Assembly (NCBI GenBank): GCA_007135085.1
Contig: SLJM01000168.1
Span: forward strand, 1-40,261
Reading direction: 5' to 3'
DNA: 40,261 nucleotides
DNA from: Myxococcales bacterium
GTDB lineage: Bacteria; Myxococcota_A; Bradymonadia; Bradymonadales; Bradymonadaceae
Position 1 is the stretch's first letter; each line of letters begins with the position of its first letter. Made by a program: the position numbers and the translations under genes. The notes under the pieces were generated by a model that saw only the letters and a list, made by a program, of their open reading frames with translations, was not told the origin of the DNA and did not search any database. Shown here one piece after another: positions 8,171-15,440 of the stretch.

Positions 8171-8402
8171 AATCGTAAGGGGCCTACAACTGTGGGTGGG
8201 TGATGCAAAGCGGCGGCAGCATAGGGGGCGACTTGCGTCGAAACAAGTCGTTTCGCTCGCGTGGTTATGCTCGCTTCGCTCGCGTGGTTGGTAGTTCGTG
8301 GTTGGTAGTTCGATGATCGAGATGAATCGAAACTTGGGCTCGTGGAAGGGCGTCGTTAACCACAAACAACAATCCACCAACCACAGTGAGCGAAGCGAAC
8401 GC
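8171..8402. repeat. Palindromic element B, related to element A
   Basis: It fills the gap between prfC and the next minus-strand gene. The arm 8271-8306 (GCTTCGCTCGCGTGGTTGGT and on) is complementary to 8358-8400 (AACCACAAACAACAATCCAC through AGTGAGCGAAGCGAAC). Read on the minus strand, GTGGTTAACGACGCCCT is followed by CTCGATC, the same order as in element A. TTCGCTCGCGTGGTT also occurs twice as a direct repeat (8252-8266 and 8275-8289). It ends just before the stop codon at 8403-8405, and it would also be the leader of prfC, whose start lies at 8170. Confidence 0.65.
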
Positions 8403-9128
8403 TCAGTCCTCGCCCAGCCCCAGACGCTCCATGACGTGGTCGACTCGGCTGGGCTTCATGGCCGCCATGATCGCAAAGACCAGCCCCACCAGGATGGCCA
8501 GGCCGATGATCTGGGCCGATCCCTGGGCTACGGACCAGCCCTGCAAGAAGGCGTTGAGCACGCCCATAATTCCGCCCACCAAAGCGCCGGCCAGCATTCC
8601 GCCGCCGCCATAGGCCAGCCGCTGCTGCAACTCGCCGTCGTCGAGCCAGCGAAAAGAGGGGAGGGAGAATTTTCTGGTGCCCCTTTTGGACTTCTTCTTT
8701 TTGCCCTCCTCGGCGGGCATCTTGAAGGTCTCGGAGGGGATAAAGCCGGTGCTCGTAATATGCTCGGCGTCGTGCACGGCCTTCGCGGTGGGCCGGGAAG
8801 GGGTGGGCCCGGAAGGGACAGAGATCGGCGGCGGGGTGGGCTCCTCGGCGTCCAGAAAATCACCGGCCGCCGGCGGGGGCGTCGGCGCCTCGGCGTCCAG
8901 AAAGCTGCCAGCGCCCACCGGCGGCGGGGTGGGCTCTTCGGCGTCGATAAAGGGATGGGTGGGCTCGGCGTTGGGCCCGTATCCGCCACCTATTTGTTGC
9001 TTGACGGGATCGCTGACGAGCACCGTGGAAACGCGATCGGCGTTGGCCATCTGCGGGGAGTCACCGCCCAAGACCAGCCGTTGGGACTTGGGGGAATTGT
9101 CGTTTTTATTATGGTCGTCGGAGCTCAT
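8403..9128 (-). CDS. Pro-rich cytoplasmic-tail membrane protein of unknown function
   Basis: A 241-residue protein I do not recognise. The first half is hydrophilic and carries three spaced copies of a DAEEPTPPP motif (FIDAEEPTPPP, FLDAEAPTPPP, FLDAEEPTPPP), then a basic stretch EGKKKKSKRGTRKF. The last third has two hydrophobic segments, GGGGMLAGALVGGIMGVLNAF and IIGLAILVGLVFAIMAAM, separated by a short GWSVAQG loop, giving a helical hairpin with both ends in the cytoplasm. A GTG two codons upstream (9134) is an alternative start; the ATG at 9128 has GAGAG seven bases away. The Pro-rich repeats could be a docking tail for a protein-protein interaction domain. It is divergent from the glycosyltransferase gene, with a 161-bp gap in which I see no clear signal. 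Confidence 0.7.
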   Translation of the reverse strand: MSSDDHNKNDNSPKSQRLVLGGDSPQMANADRVSTVLVSDPVKQQIGGGYGPNAEPTHPFIDAEEPTPPPVGAGSFLDAEAPTPPPAAGDFLDAEEPTPPPISVPSGPTPSRPTAKAVHDAEHITSTGFIPSETFKMPAEEGKKKKSKRGTRKFSLPSFRWLDDGELQQRLAYGGGGMLAGALVGGIMGVLNAFLQGWSVAQGSAQIIGLAILVGLVFAIMAAMKPSRVDHVMERLGLGED

Positions 9129-9289
9129 CGCCACTCTCTGGGAGAAATATTCGGCTCACCGGTTCAGGATAACTGCAGGAAGGCCTTGGGGCAAAGTCCA
9201 TGAACGGCGATGCCAAGAATTACGCTCTGATGCAATAGGTGATTAGATTCCTATCTGGGAAACAGACAATTGAAGTGGGGGGTAGCGCG

Positions 9290-10702
9290 ATGGAAAGACC
9301 GTTAGTGACGGTATACATCCCGTGTCATAATTATGGCGAGTATCTGCAGGAGGCGATAGACAGCGTCTTTGCGCAGAGTTGTCGGGACTGGGAGCTCATC
9401 ATCATCGACGATGGATCGAGCGACGAGACACCCAAGATCTGTGCGAGGGCTCGTCAGGCCGATCCGGACCGGGTGAGGCTGGTCCACAACGAGCGGGCCC
9501 AGGGGTTGCAGGCCAACGCCAACCAGGTGTTGGAGATGGCCCGGGGCAAATATATCATGCGCCTCGACGCCGACGACTGGCTCGACGAGTCGGCGCTGCT
9601 GGTGATGAGCCATTGCCTGGAGGCCCGCGACGAGGTGGCGCTGGTCTATCCCAATTTCGTCTATGTCGACGCCGTGGGGCGCCGCCTGGGGGTGGAAAAC
9701 CGAAAGAAGATCGGCGATGAGGCCAGGCTCCTCGATCTGCCGGCCCACGGGGCGTGCACCATGGTGCGTCGCCGGGTGCTCAAGGCCCTGGGGGGCTATG
9801 ATGAGGAGCACGACGCCCAGGACGGCTATGAGTTGTGGCTCAAGGTCTCGCGCAGCTACGAGGTCCACAATATTGCCACCCCGCTGTTTTATTATCGCCA
9901 GCACAGCAATTCCTTGAGCCGCGACGAGGACCGGTTGTTGAAGGCCCGGCGTAATATCAAGCGCCGCATGGTCCAGCGCTTCGAGGGCTCGGTCCAGCCC
10001 CGGGTGCTGGGGCTTGTTCCGGCGAAAAATACCTACAAATCCCTGCCCGACATCGCCCTTGGCGAGGTGGGGGGGCGACCGCTCATCGACCACACCCTGG
10101 AGGCGGCCCGGGCCTGCGATCGCTTCGACGCGGTGTGGGTGACCACCGATTGTGAGCGGGTGGTCGACCACTGCGAATCGCGAGACGTGCGAGCCATGCT
10201 GCGTCCGGCGGCGCTGTCCCATGTGGATCGCCAACTCAGTGAGGTGGTCTACGACGCCGTGCAGCGTCTGGAAGCAGACCATGACCTCCATCCGGATATC
10301 GTGGTGGTCTTGAGCGTTCACTCCCCCCTTCGCAGCGCTGAAGATATCGTCAAGGCCGTCGACTCTCTGATCCTCTACGACGCCGACAGCGTGATCAGCG
10401 TCTACGAGGATTACGATCTTCATTTTACCCACGGAAGCGACGGCCTGGAGCCGCTCAATCCGGCGATGATTAACCGCCTGCGACTAGAGCGCGAGAGCCT
10501 CTACGTATTTAACGGGGCGATCACCGCCATGTGGCGAGACGGCATCACCCGCGACGATTATTATGGGGAGCGCATCTCCCATGTGGTCATGCCCCGCCAG
10601 GAGAGCTTTCAGCTCAAAAGTGATTTCGATCGGTGGCTGCTCGATTCCCTGCTGCGCGCCCAGCAAAAAGAGGTGGAAGTGGCGCTTCGCAAAAGTGGCT
10701 GA
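9290..10702 (+). CDS. GT2 glycosyltransferase fused to a CMP-sialic acid synthetase (NeuA)-like domain
   Basis: A 470-residue two-domain protein. Residues 1-220 are a GT-A family 2 transferase: TVYIPCHNYGEYLQEAIDSV, IIIDDGSSDET, and the nucleotide-sugar metal motif in MRLDADDWLDE, followed by YDEEHDAQDGYELWLKVS. From about residue 238 it is a NeuA-type nucleotidyltransferase: GLVPAKNTYKSLPD, GGRPLIDHTLEAA, VVLSVHSPLRSAEDI, DADSVISVYE, YVFNGAITAMW, and DFDRWLLDSLL. The signature P-A-R-G-G-S-K-G of NeuA is altered to P-A-K-N-T-Y-K-S, so activity of this half is uncertain. The frame is open from 9239, but the ATG at 9290 follows a GGGGGG-containing site and matches the GT2 start. NeuB-like and SpsF-like genes follow. 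It may join sugar activation and transfer in one chain, or use the NeuA fold only to bind substrate. Confidence 0.85.
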   Translation: MERPLVTVYIPCHNYGEYLQEAIDSVFAQSCRDWELIIIDDGSSDETPKICARARQADPDRVRLVHNERAQGLQANANQVLEMARGKYIMRLDADDWLDESALLVMSHCLEARDEVALVYPNFVYVDAVGRRLGVENRKKIGDEARLLDLPAHGACTMVRRRVLKALGGYDEEHDAQDGYELWLKVSRSYEVHNIATPLFYYRQHSNSLSRDEDRLLKARRNIKRRMVQRFEGSVQPRVLGLVPAKNTYKSLPDIALGEVGGRPLIDHTLEAARACDRFDAVWVTTDCERVVDHCESRDVRAMLRPAALSHVDRQLSEVVYDAVQRLEADHDLHPDIVVVLSVHSPLRSAEDIVKAVDSLILYDADSVISVYEDYDLHFTHGSDGLEPLNPAMINRLRLERESLYVFNGAITAMWRDGITRDDYYGERISHVVMPRQESFQLKSDFDRWLLDSLLRAQQKEVEVALRKSG

Positions 10703-10880
10703 AGAGTATTGAGGCCTGGGTCGTGAAATCTTGAGTCTTGGGTCGTGGGTCTTGGAAGGCGCCCTGCGTAACTGAGGGGAGAGAGCGTTTCTTCTTGATC
10801 TATTGACGGGGATTGGGGTGGTCACAGAGGAGCTAATCCGATGGAAGTGTGCCGTTCAAGACTCAACACTCAAGCTGCAA
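10703..10880. repeat. Palindromic element C with GGGTCGTGGGTCTTG arm
   Basis: It starts just after the TGA of the GT2-NeuA gene. The arm TTGAGTCTTGGGTCGTGGGT (from 10731) pairs imperfectly with GTTCAAGACTCAACACTCAAG less its last base (10853-10873). Between them is the core AAGGCGCCCTGCG (10756-10768) and CTTGATC (10794-10800), as in element A. GGGTCGTGGGTCTTG plus core also occurs in element D at 20.4 kb in the other orientation. It lies upstream of the NeuB-like gene, so it may interrupt or attenuate transcription between the two genes. Confidence 0.6.
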
Positions 10881-10941
10881 GGCTGGCCAATAGGCTCGAG
10901 GGTCAGAGACAAACAAAATGCCGACGAATGAGGAGAGTTCT

Positions 10942-11631
10942 ATGCTGCTTGTCGCTGAGATTGGACTGAATCACGAGGGAAATTTCGACCTGGCCTACGA
11001 GCTCATTCGCCAGGCCAGCCTGGCCGGGGCGGACGTGGCCAAATTCCAATTCGGGTGGCGTGACAAGCCCGGTGAGATCAATCATATCGACGTCGATATG
11101 GCCCATCGATTAAAGGGGTGGTGCGATCAGTGGGAGGTGGAATTCATGGCCTCGGTGATCACCGACGAGGCCCTGGCGATCTACGATCAGGTCCAGCCCC
11201 AGCGCTATAAGATTGCCTCTCGCACCGTCGCCGAGCGCCCCGAATTGGTGCGCCGGGTGTTGGAGCGCGGCAAGGAGACCTTCATCTCCCTGGGGTGGTG
11301 GGATCAGGAGGGCTTTCCCTTCGGGGAGCCCACCGACCAGGTGCGCTATATTTTCTGCCGCTCCAACTATCCCACCTACCCTCGCGATCTGGCCGGACTT
11401 CCCGAGCGCTTCAACGCCGACGGCTATTATGGCTACAGCGATCATATGCACGGCATCGAGGGGTGTTTGCTTGCTCTGAGCCGAGGAGCCGATTTTGTGG
11501 AGAAGCATTTTACGTTGGACAAGACGATCCGCGGCGTTCACGGCGATCACGTGTTGAGCGCCACACCTGAGGAGTTGCGGATGGTGCATGAAGTGGGCCG
11601 GCCCCTGCGTCGATTGGCAGGGCAGGTCTGA
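10942..11631 (+). CDS. Short NeuB-like (N-acetylneuraminate/nonulosonate synthase family) TIM-barrel protein
   Basis: A 229-residue protein matching the barrel domain of NeuB/SpsE synthases, which condense a sugar with phosphoenolpyruvate. Visible motifs are LVAEIGLNHEGNFDLAYELI, AGADVAKFQFG, RYKIASRTVAERP, FCRSNYPTYPRDLAGLPE, GYSDHMHGIEGCLLALSRG, and VEKHFTLDKTIRGVHGDHVL, the last equivalent to the KHFTLDK...PDH metal/PEP site. The protein ends right after the barrel (LRMVHEVGRPLRRLAG), so the C-terminal antifreeze-like SAF domain of normal 335-360-residue NeuB, which closes over the partner's active site, is missing. The ATG at 10942 has GAGGAG six bases upstream; an ATG at 10918 is less likely. 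It is followed 38 bp later by the SpsF-like gene. I am sure of the family; whether it is an active synthase is open. Confidence 0.82.
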   Translation: MLLVAEIGLNHEGNFDLAYELIRQASLAGADVAKFQFGWRDKPGEINHIDVDMAHRLKGWCDQWEVEFMASVITDEALAIYDQVQPQRYKIASRTVAERPELVRRVLERGKETFISLGWWDQEGFPFGEPTDQVRYIFCRSNYPTYPRDLAGLPERFNADGYYGYSDHMHGIEGCLLALSRGADFVEKHFTLDKTIRGVHGDHVLSATPEELRMVHEVGRPLRRLAGQV

Positions 11632-11669
11632 GGCAGTAAGCGAACCAAACCAGTATAGGGGAAGAGGTT

Positions 11670-12479
11670 ATGTATCGAAATCAACGGATCGTCGCCGTCG
11701 TTCAGGCCCGGATGGGATCGTCTCGATTGCCGGGCAAGGTCTTGCTTCCCCTGGGGGGGCGGCCCGTCTTATGGCATGTCATCGAGCGGCTCACCGAGGT
11801 GGATCTACTCGATGAGATCGTGGTGGCCACCACAGAGCGGCCGGAAGACGACGGGATCGTCGACTTCGTGCGCTGGATCGACGAGCCCGCGCTGCGCGTT
11901 TTTCGGGGGCCTGAAAAAGACGTGCTGGAGCGTTTTTATCTGGCCCTTTGCGACGAGCCGCCGGACGTGGTGGTGCGGGTCACCGCCGATTCCCCGCTGG
12001 TGAGCACCGAGTATATGCGCCAATTGGTGATCCGCGTGGTGGAAGACGATCTCGACGGGGCCGATGGCCATCACGACAACTGTGGACTGACCCTGGGCTT
12101 TGGCAGTGAGGCCTATCGCTATCGGGCCCTCGTCGATGCCCATCTTCTGGCGATTCGACCCGAAGAAAGAGAGCACGTCTCGCTCTTCATTCGCCACCGT
12201 CCCCACGCCTTCCGATTGGCCAATCCCGAACCGGAGTCCGGCCTATGTTCGGACCTGCGGTTGACGCTGGATTACCCCGAGGATCTGGAGTTGCTCAGTC
12301 GGGTCTACGACGCTTTGTATCGACCGGGGCGGCTCGTCGATTGCCGCCGCGTTCTGGAGTGGCTCGAGCGCCGGCCCGATCTGGTGGCGATCAATGGCGA
12401 TTGCGATCAGATTCAGCCCCTGACTACGAGGTCGATCCATGCCGGCGATGCTGATGCTTCGCGAGCGGCCGGTGAATGA
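11670..12479 (+). CDS. SpsF-like cytidylyltransferase
   Basis: A 269-residue protein of the SpsF/CMP-sugar synthetase-like nucleotidyltransferase family, found in spore-coat and surface polysaccharide clusters. The N-terminus has the nucleotide-binding loop VVQARMGSSRLPGKVLLPLG, then RPVLWHVIERL, VVATTERPEDD, RVFRGPEKDVLERFYLA, VVRVTADSPLVS and LTLDYPEDLELLSRVYDAL. It retains the Arg-Ser-Lys loop that the neighbouring NeuA-like domain has lost, so it is the better candidate for activating the sugar with CTP. An AAGAGG site lies just before the ATG. It is co-oriented with the NeuB-like gene upstream and the methyltransferase-like gene 90 bp downstream, probably one operon. Confidence 0.88.
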   Translation: MYRNQRIVAVVQARMGSSRLPGKVLLPLGGRPVLWHVIERLTEVDLLDEIVVATTERPEDDGIVDFVRWIDEPALRVFRGPEKDVLERFYLALCDEPPDVVVRVTADSPLVSTEYMRQLVIRVVEDDLDGADGHHDNCGLTLGFGSEAYRYRALVDAHLLAIRPEEREHVSLFIRHRPHAFRLANPEPESGLCSDLRLTLDYPEDLELLSRVYDALYRPGRLVDCRRVLEWLERRPDLVAINGDCDQIQPLTTRSIHAGDADASRAAGE

Positions 12480-12569
12480 GCGCCGAGATAAACGAGGTCG
12501 ACCAACCAGGCGGAAATTGCGTCATTGGATGCGCCGCGCGCGACAGAATTTTATCGGCCAGGAGGGCGC

Positions 12570-13706
12570 ATGATTGAAAGTCTGATGAATGGGTGGCCCG
12601 GGCGGCGGCTGGCATCGACCTGGCGTTCTCGGGTAGCTCGGGCTCGCGGCTTCTTCGTCAAAGACGGGGTGGGCCAACTCAAGAAAGCGGCTACCGTAGT
12701 GCGTCATATCGGGCAATTTCGAAGGATCGACCGGGCGTTGCACGATCATCGCCTGGCCACCTGTTTGTTGCTCTCCTATAGGCTGGGATTATTCGATGTC
12801 TTGAGCGACGAGCCCATGGGGGCCGCAGAGATCGCCAGGCGAAGCGGCCTCGACGAAAAGGCGACGAAAAATCTGCTCTCTATCCTGGAGTCCTTAGATG
12901 TGATCGACGGTGAGGGCCAACGGTTTTGGACCACTTCATTCGGGAGAGAATTCTTTGATGCCCGCAGTCCGGTCTCCCTGGTGCCTATCTTCGAAGTCTG
13001 CGAGACCTATGCCCATGCCTATCCCGATCTTCTGGAGGCAGCGCGCACCGGGGCCCGTCCGCCGATGCTCGACATCTTCGATGAGACCGGTCGGATCGAC
13101 TCCTTGTTGAAGGGGGTCAATTATTATCTCGACCAGGCGGCGCGTGAACTCTTCGTGACCACTGACCTGCCGCAAGTGCGGCATTTTATCGTCGGCTCCA
13201 TGGGGGTCAGTTTCAGCGCCCTGGTCATGGAGGCCTTTCCCGAGTCTCAGGTCACCTACGGATGTCTGCCCCATCTGGTGACTCGTATCCCTCAATTATG
13301 CGAGGTCTATGGCGTGGACCGGTCGCGCGTGGTCGATATGCATGCCCACGGCGGAGAACCCGCTCGGGATCAATGGGGAAGCGAGGCCTTCGATCTGGTC
13401 TTTTTGACCAAGAAAATGATCCTCGACCCCGATAATGATCTGGGCACCAAATTCGCGGAGAAGTCCTTTGAGGTGCTCAATCCCGGCGGCGCAGCCCTAT
13501 TCTGGGAGACCATCAGCGACGAGGGAACGGCGCCGGCCTCGCAGGCCATGGAGGCCTTTTTGGATTTCGGAGTCAGCCCTCGGGGGCCCGTGTTGAGGGG
13601 GGCGACGTTTCGACGTCAACTGGAAGCCATCGGCTTTAGCGAGGTCGAGGTCGTGCCATGCATGGAGGGAGCGACCACCTTCGTAATAGCCCGAAAATCA
13701 GGGTGA
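12570..13706 (+). CDS. Winged-helix plus class I methyltransferase-like protein
   Basis: A 378-residue protein built like small-molecule O-methyltransferases of the hydroxyindole/CrtF type. Residues about 55-140 look like the dimerisation/winged-helix part (LATCLLLSYRLGLFDVLSDE, GAAEIARRSGLDEKATKNLL, DVIDGEGQRFWTTSFGREFF). The second half would be the Rossmann SAM domain, with DLVFLTKKMI, NPGGAALFWETISDEG and FSEVEVVPCMEGATTFVIARK. The glycine-rich SAM loop expected as D-x-G-x-G-x-G is degenerate here (FIVGSMGVSF). It could therefore be a divergent or non-catalytic member. The frame opens at 12525, but the ATG at 12570 has GGAGG four bases upstream. It ends the presumed glycan operon; a methylated nonulosonate or lipid would be a plausible product, but the target is unknown. 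Confidence 0.65.
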   Translation: MIESLMNGWPGRRLASTWRSRVARARGFFVKDGVGQLKKAATVVRHIGQFRRIDRALHDHRLATCLLLSYRLGLFDVLSDEPMGAAEIARRSGLDEKATKNLLSILESLDVIDGEGQRFWTTSFGREFFDARSPVSLVPIFEVCETYAHAYPDLLEAARTGARPPMLDIFDETGRIDSLLKGVNYYLDQAARELFVTTDLPQVRHFIVGSMGVSFSALVMEAFPESQVTYGCLPHLVTRIPQLCEVYGVDRSRVVDMHAHGGEPARDQWGSEAFDLVFLTKKMILDPDNDLGTKFAEKSFEVLNPGGAALFWETISDEGTAPASQAMEAFLDFGVSPRGPVLRGATFRRQLEAIGFSEVEVVPCMEGATTFVIARKSG

Positions 13707-13718
13707 GCCAGGGGGAGG

Positions 13719-14198
13719 TCAGTGGTCGCAGCAGCTCTCTTTGCGGTCGGCGCAGAGGCGCCAGTTGGCAAAGTGGGCCGACAGCAGGACAAGCGAGGCC
13801 ACGACGGTCAGACCGATCTCCAGTCCGTGCGAGATAAAATGGTCGAGCAAAAACCCTGTGGCCAGCAAGAGTGAAATGCCGGCCATGCCGCCGATGACCA
13901 CCAGCTTATTGCCGTGATGCCGAAATCCGGGGATGAAGGCAAAGAGGGCCACCCCCAATAAGAGGACGGCCAAGATCTGGTGGAAGATCTCGTCGGCGAG
14001 AAAGCCCAGCGCTCCCAAAGATAGGGCGCCTATCAAAAAAGGCAGGGCCAGGCAGTGAATGATGCATAGCGCCGATCCCACTATCCCGAGCCGATCCCAT
14101 ACGGTGTGGTTTCTGGCCAGGGATTCAACAGCCTCCGCATGGGAGTCTGCTGCAATTTTCTCGGCGGGTTCTGTCAGACTGTCGGTGTTCACGCTCAA
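13719..14198 (-). CDS. MerC domain-containing membrane protein
   Basis: A 159-residue protein with four hydrophobic segments and the MerC-type first helix VGSALCIIHCLALPFLIG, where the two cysteines with His (C-x3-H-C) are typical of the family. MerC proteins were first described as mercuric ion carriers, but many members stand alone with unknown metal or no metal role. The C-terminus is CADRKESCCDH, adding three cysteines and a histidine that could bind a metal. The start is a TTG at 14198 with GGGAG eight bases upstream; a GTG two codons later is an alternative. No merR, merA or merT lies nearby. It is divergent from the TatA-like gene across a 167-bp gap that should hold both promoters; I could not identify them. 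Confidence 0.75.
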   Translation of the reverse strand: MSVNTDSLTEPAEKIAADSHAEAVESLARNHTVWDRLGIVGSALCIIHCLALPFLIGALSLGALGFLADEIFHQILAVLLLGVALFAFIPGFRHHGNKLVVIGGMAGISLLLATGFLLDHFISHGLEIGLTVVASLVLLSAHFANWRLCADRKESCCDH

Positions 14199-14365
14199 AA
14201 ATAAACTCCCATTGGGGCTCGAATGGGCTCGTACGGCAGCGAATTACCATATCGTCTCGGAGAAAACGAGGCAAACAGCGCTGACCGAACCGCCAGGATT
14301 GCTTCTCGTCGTGTCCCGTCGTACAACAAGTCCAGCACCAAGTTCTACTTCCTCGAGAGCTTTTC

Positions 14366-14584
14366 ATGTTGTCCGCTACGGAACTCATTCTGTTGGCATT
14401 GATCGTCTTCGTCGTCTTCGGGTTGCATAAACTGCCGCAGATCAGTCGCGGTCTGGCCAGGCTGCGCCTCAGCTTTGATAAAGGGTTGTCCGAGGAGTAT
14501 ATTGAGGCGATCGTCGAAGAGGAAGAAGTTGACGACGACGAACCAAGCGGCGAAACGGATTCTGGCCAAAATCGAGGTACCTGA
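14366..14584 (+). CDS. TatA/B-like protein
   Basis: A 72-residue protein with the layout of Sec-independent translocase TatA/TatB/Hcf106: a short periplasmic start (MLSATEL), one membrane helix (ILLALIVFVVFG), the hinge LHKLPQISRGLARLR where F-G-x-x-K-L-P is the family mark, then an amphipathic helix and an acidic tail (VEEEEVDDDEPSGETD). Real TatA has P after the FG; here it is L. The stop codon overlaps the next start (TGATG at 14582-14586), so translation of the two is coupled. No tatC is near. It may be an auxiliary Tat component or a TatA-like anchor for the neighbouring membrane protein. Confidence 0.72.
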   Translation: MLSATELILLALIVFVVFGLHKLPQISRGLARLRLSFDKGLSEEYIEAIVEEEEVDDDEPSGETDSGQNRGT

Positions 14585-15093
14585 TGTGGACGTCTTATCT
14601 CTTGATCGCCGACAGTGGATTGACCTGGACCCCCGAGACCTTCTATGTAGCGGCCACGGTGGTGCATCTGGTGATAATCCTGCTCGTATTCCGGCTCATG
14701 CAGTTGCCGGCCGATTATAATACTTTCATCAACGCCCTTTTCGTGGCGGTGCCCACCAACGCCACGGCCTATTTTACGAAGGATTTCGGCATCGTCGGAG
14801 TCCTCCTTACCGGGGTAGTCCTCTTCGGATTGCTCGCCGCCATTGCCAGGGGCGACGTCATCAAAGCAGGGGCGGTGTGGATCGTGGCAATCATCGGTTA
14901 TTGGGCGATGGCCTATTTTATCGTCCCCCAGATGGTCAACGATTATTTCGATGATCCCCGCCAGGCGGACGCTGAATTTATCGCCAGTGAGCTCGGATCG
15001 ATTCCCCAGGTTTTATTGCAGGGTGGATTGGAGGCCGAGCCCATGACGACCGATGATTACGAGCGTCTGCGCCGAGGCGGCGACGAGGACTGA
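14584..15093 (+). CDS. Integral membrane protein coupled to the TatA-like gene
   Basis: A 169-residue protein of unknown family. The start ATG overlaps the stop of the TatA-like gene. There are four hydrophobic segments: VAATVVHLVIILLVFRLM, ALFVAVPTNATAYF (weak), FGIVGVLLTGVVLFGLLAAI, and AVWIVAIIGYWAMAYFIVPQ, followed by an acidic cytoplasmic tail (YFDDPRQADAEF, then TTDDYERLRRGGDED). The coupling suggests that both proteins are needed in a fixed ratio and perhaps form one complex. I cannot assign a function. It ends 14 bp before the convergent stop of the small roadblock-like gene. Confidence 0.75.
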   Translation: MWTSYLLIADSGLTWTPETFYVAATVVHLVIILLVFRLMQLPADYNTFINALFVAVPTNATAYFTKDFGIVGVLLTGVVLFGLLAAIARGDVIKAGAVWIVAIIGYWAMAYFIVPQMVNDYFDDPRQADAEFIASELGSIPQVLLQGGLEAEPMTTDDYERLRRGGDED

Positions 15094-15107
15094 TACGGGG
15101 CCCCTCT

Positions 15108-15422
15108 TCAGGGGCTGAGGCTCTCCAAGGTGGCGTCCACGTCTTCTTTGATTGTCTCGAAATCGGCCTGATCTTCGAAGATGACGACCAGAAAATCATC
15201 TTCTTCAAACCTGGTGACGTAGATCGCCTCCGGCGGACCGTCGGTGGAGGCGTCGATGGGGATCTGTACCGTGGGATCGTCGGCGCCGATCCGAAGCGAA
15301 AAGGCCTGGCCCCGTTTGGCCTTGACCTTGCCGCGGGGGCTGAGCCAGACGACGGCGCGAATCTGAGGATGACGCATCAACGCCTTGAGCACCGGCGAGT
15401 CGTTGCGATTGGGCATGGACAT
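15108..15422 (-). CDS. Small roadblock/LC7-like protein (tentative)
   Basis: A 104-residue soluble protein. The pattern VLKALMRHPQIRAVVWLSPRG near the N-terminus and IYVTRFEEDDFLVVIFEDQA, then a final helix FETIKEDVDATLESL resembles the two ends of roadblock/LC7 folds, which act as small-GTPase regulators in gliding and predatory bacteria. The central helix of a typical roadblock is not evident, so the call is weak. The ATG at 15422 has GAGGAA six bases upstream. It begins 18 bp after tsaD on the same strand and is probably co-transcribed with it; no MglA-like GTPase is in the window. Confidence 0.45.
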   Translation of the reverse strand: MSMPNRNDSPVLKALMRHPQIRAVVWLSPRGKVKAKRGQAFSLRIGADDPTVQIPIDASTDGPPEAIYVTRFEEDDFLVVIFEDQADFETIKEDVDATLESLSP

Positions 15423-15440
15423 AGGGGGTTCCTCGCCAAA

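Noticed and set aside
8298-9203. 301-codon plus-strand open frame
   Set aside because: Antisense to the Pro-rich membrane protein and partly in the repeat; no ribosome site and Gly/Arg/His-rich nonsense-like product.
9302-10432. 376-codon minus-strand open frame
   Set aside because: Antisense to the GT2-NeuA fusion, which has clear motifs over the whole stretch.
13719-14198. Mercury-resistance locus
   Set aside because: Only the MerC-like protein is present; no merR, merT, merP or merA nearby.
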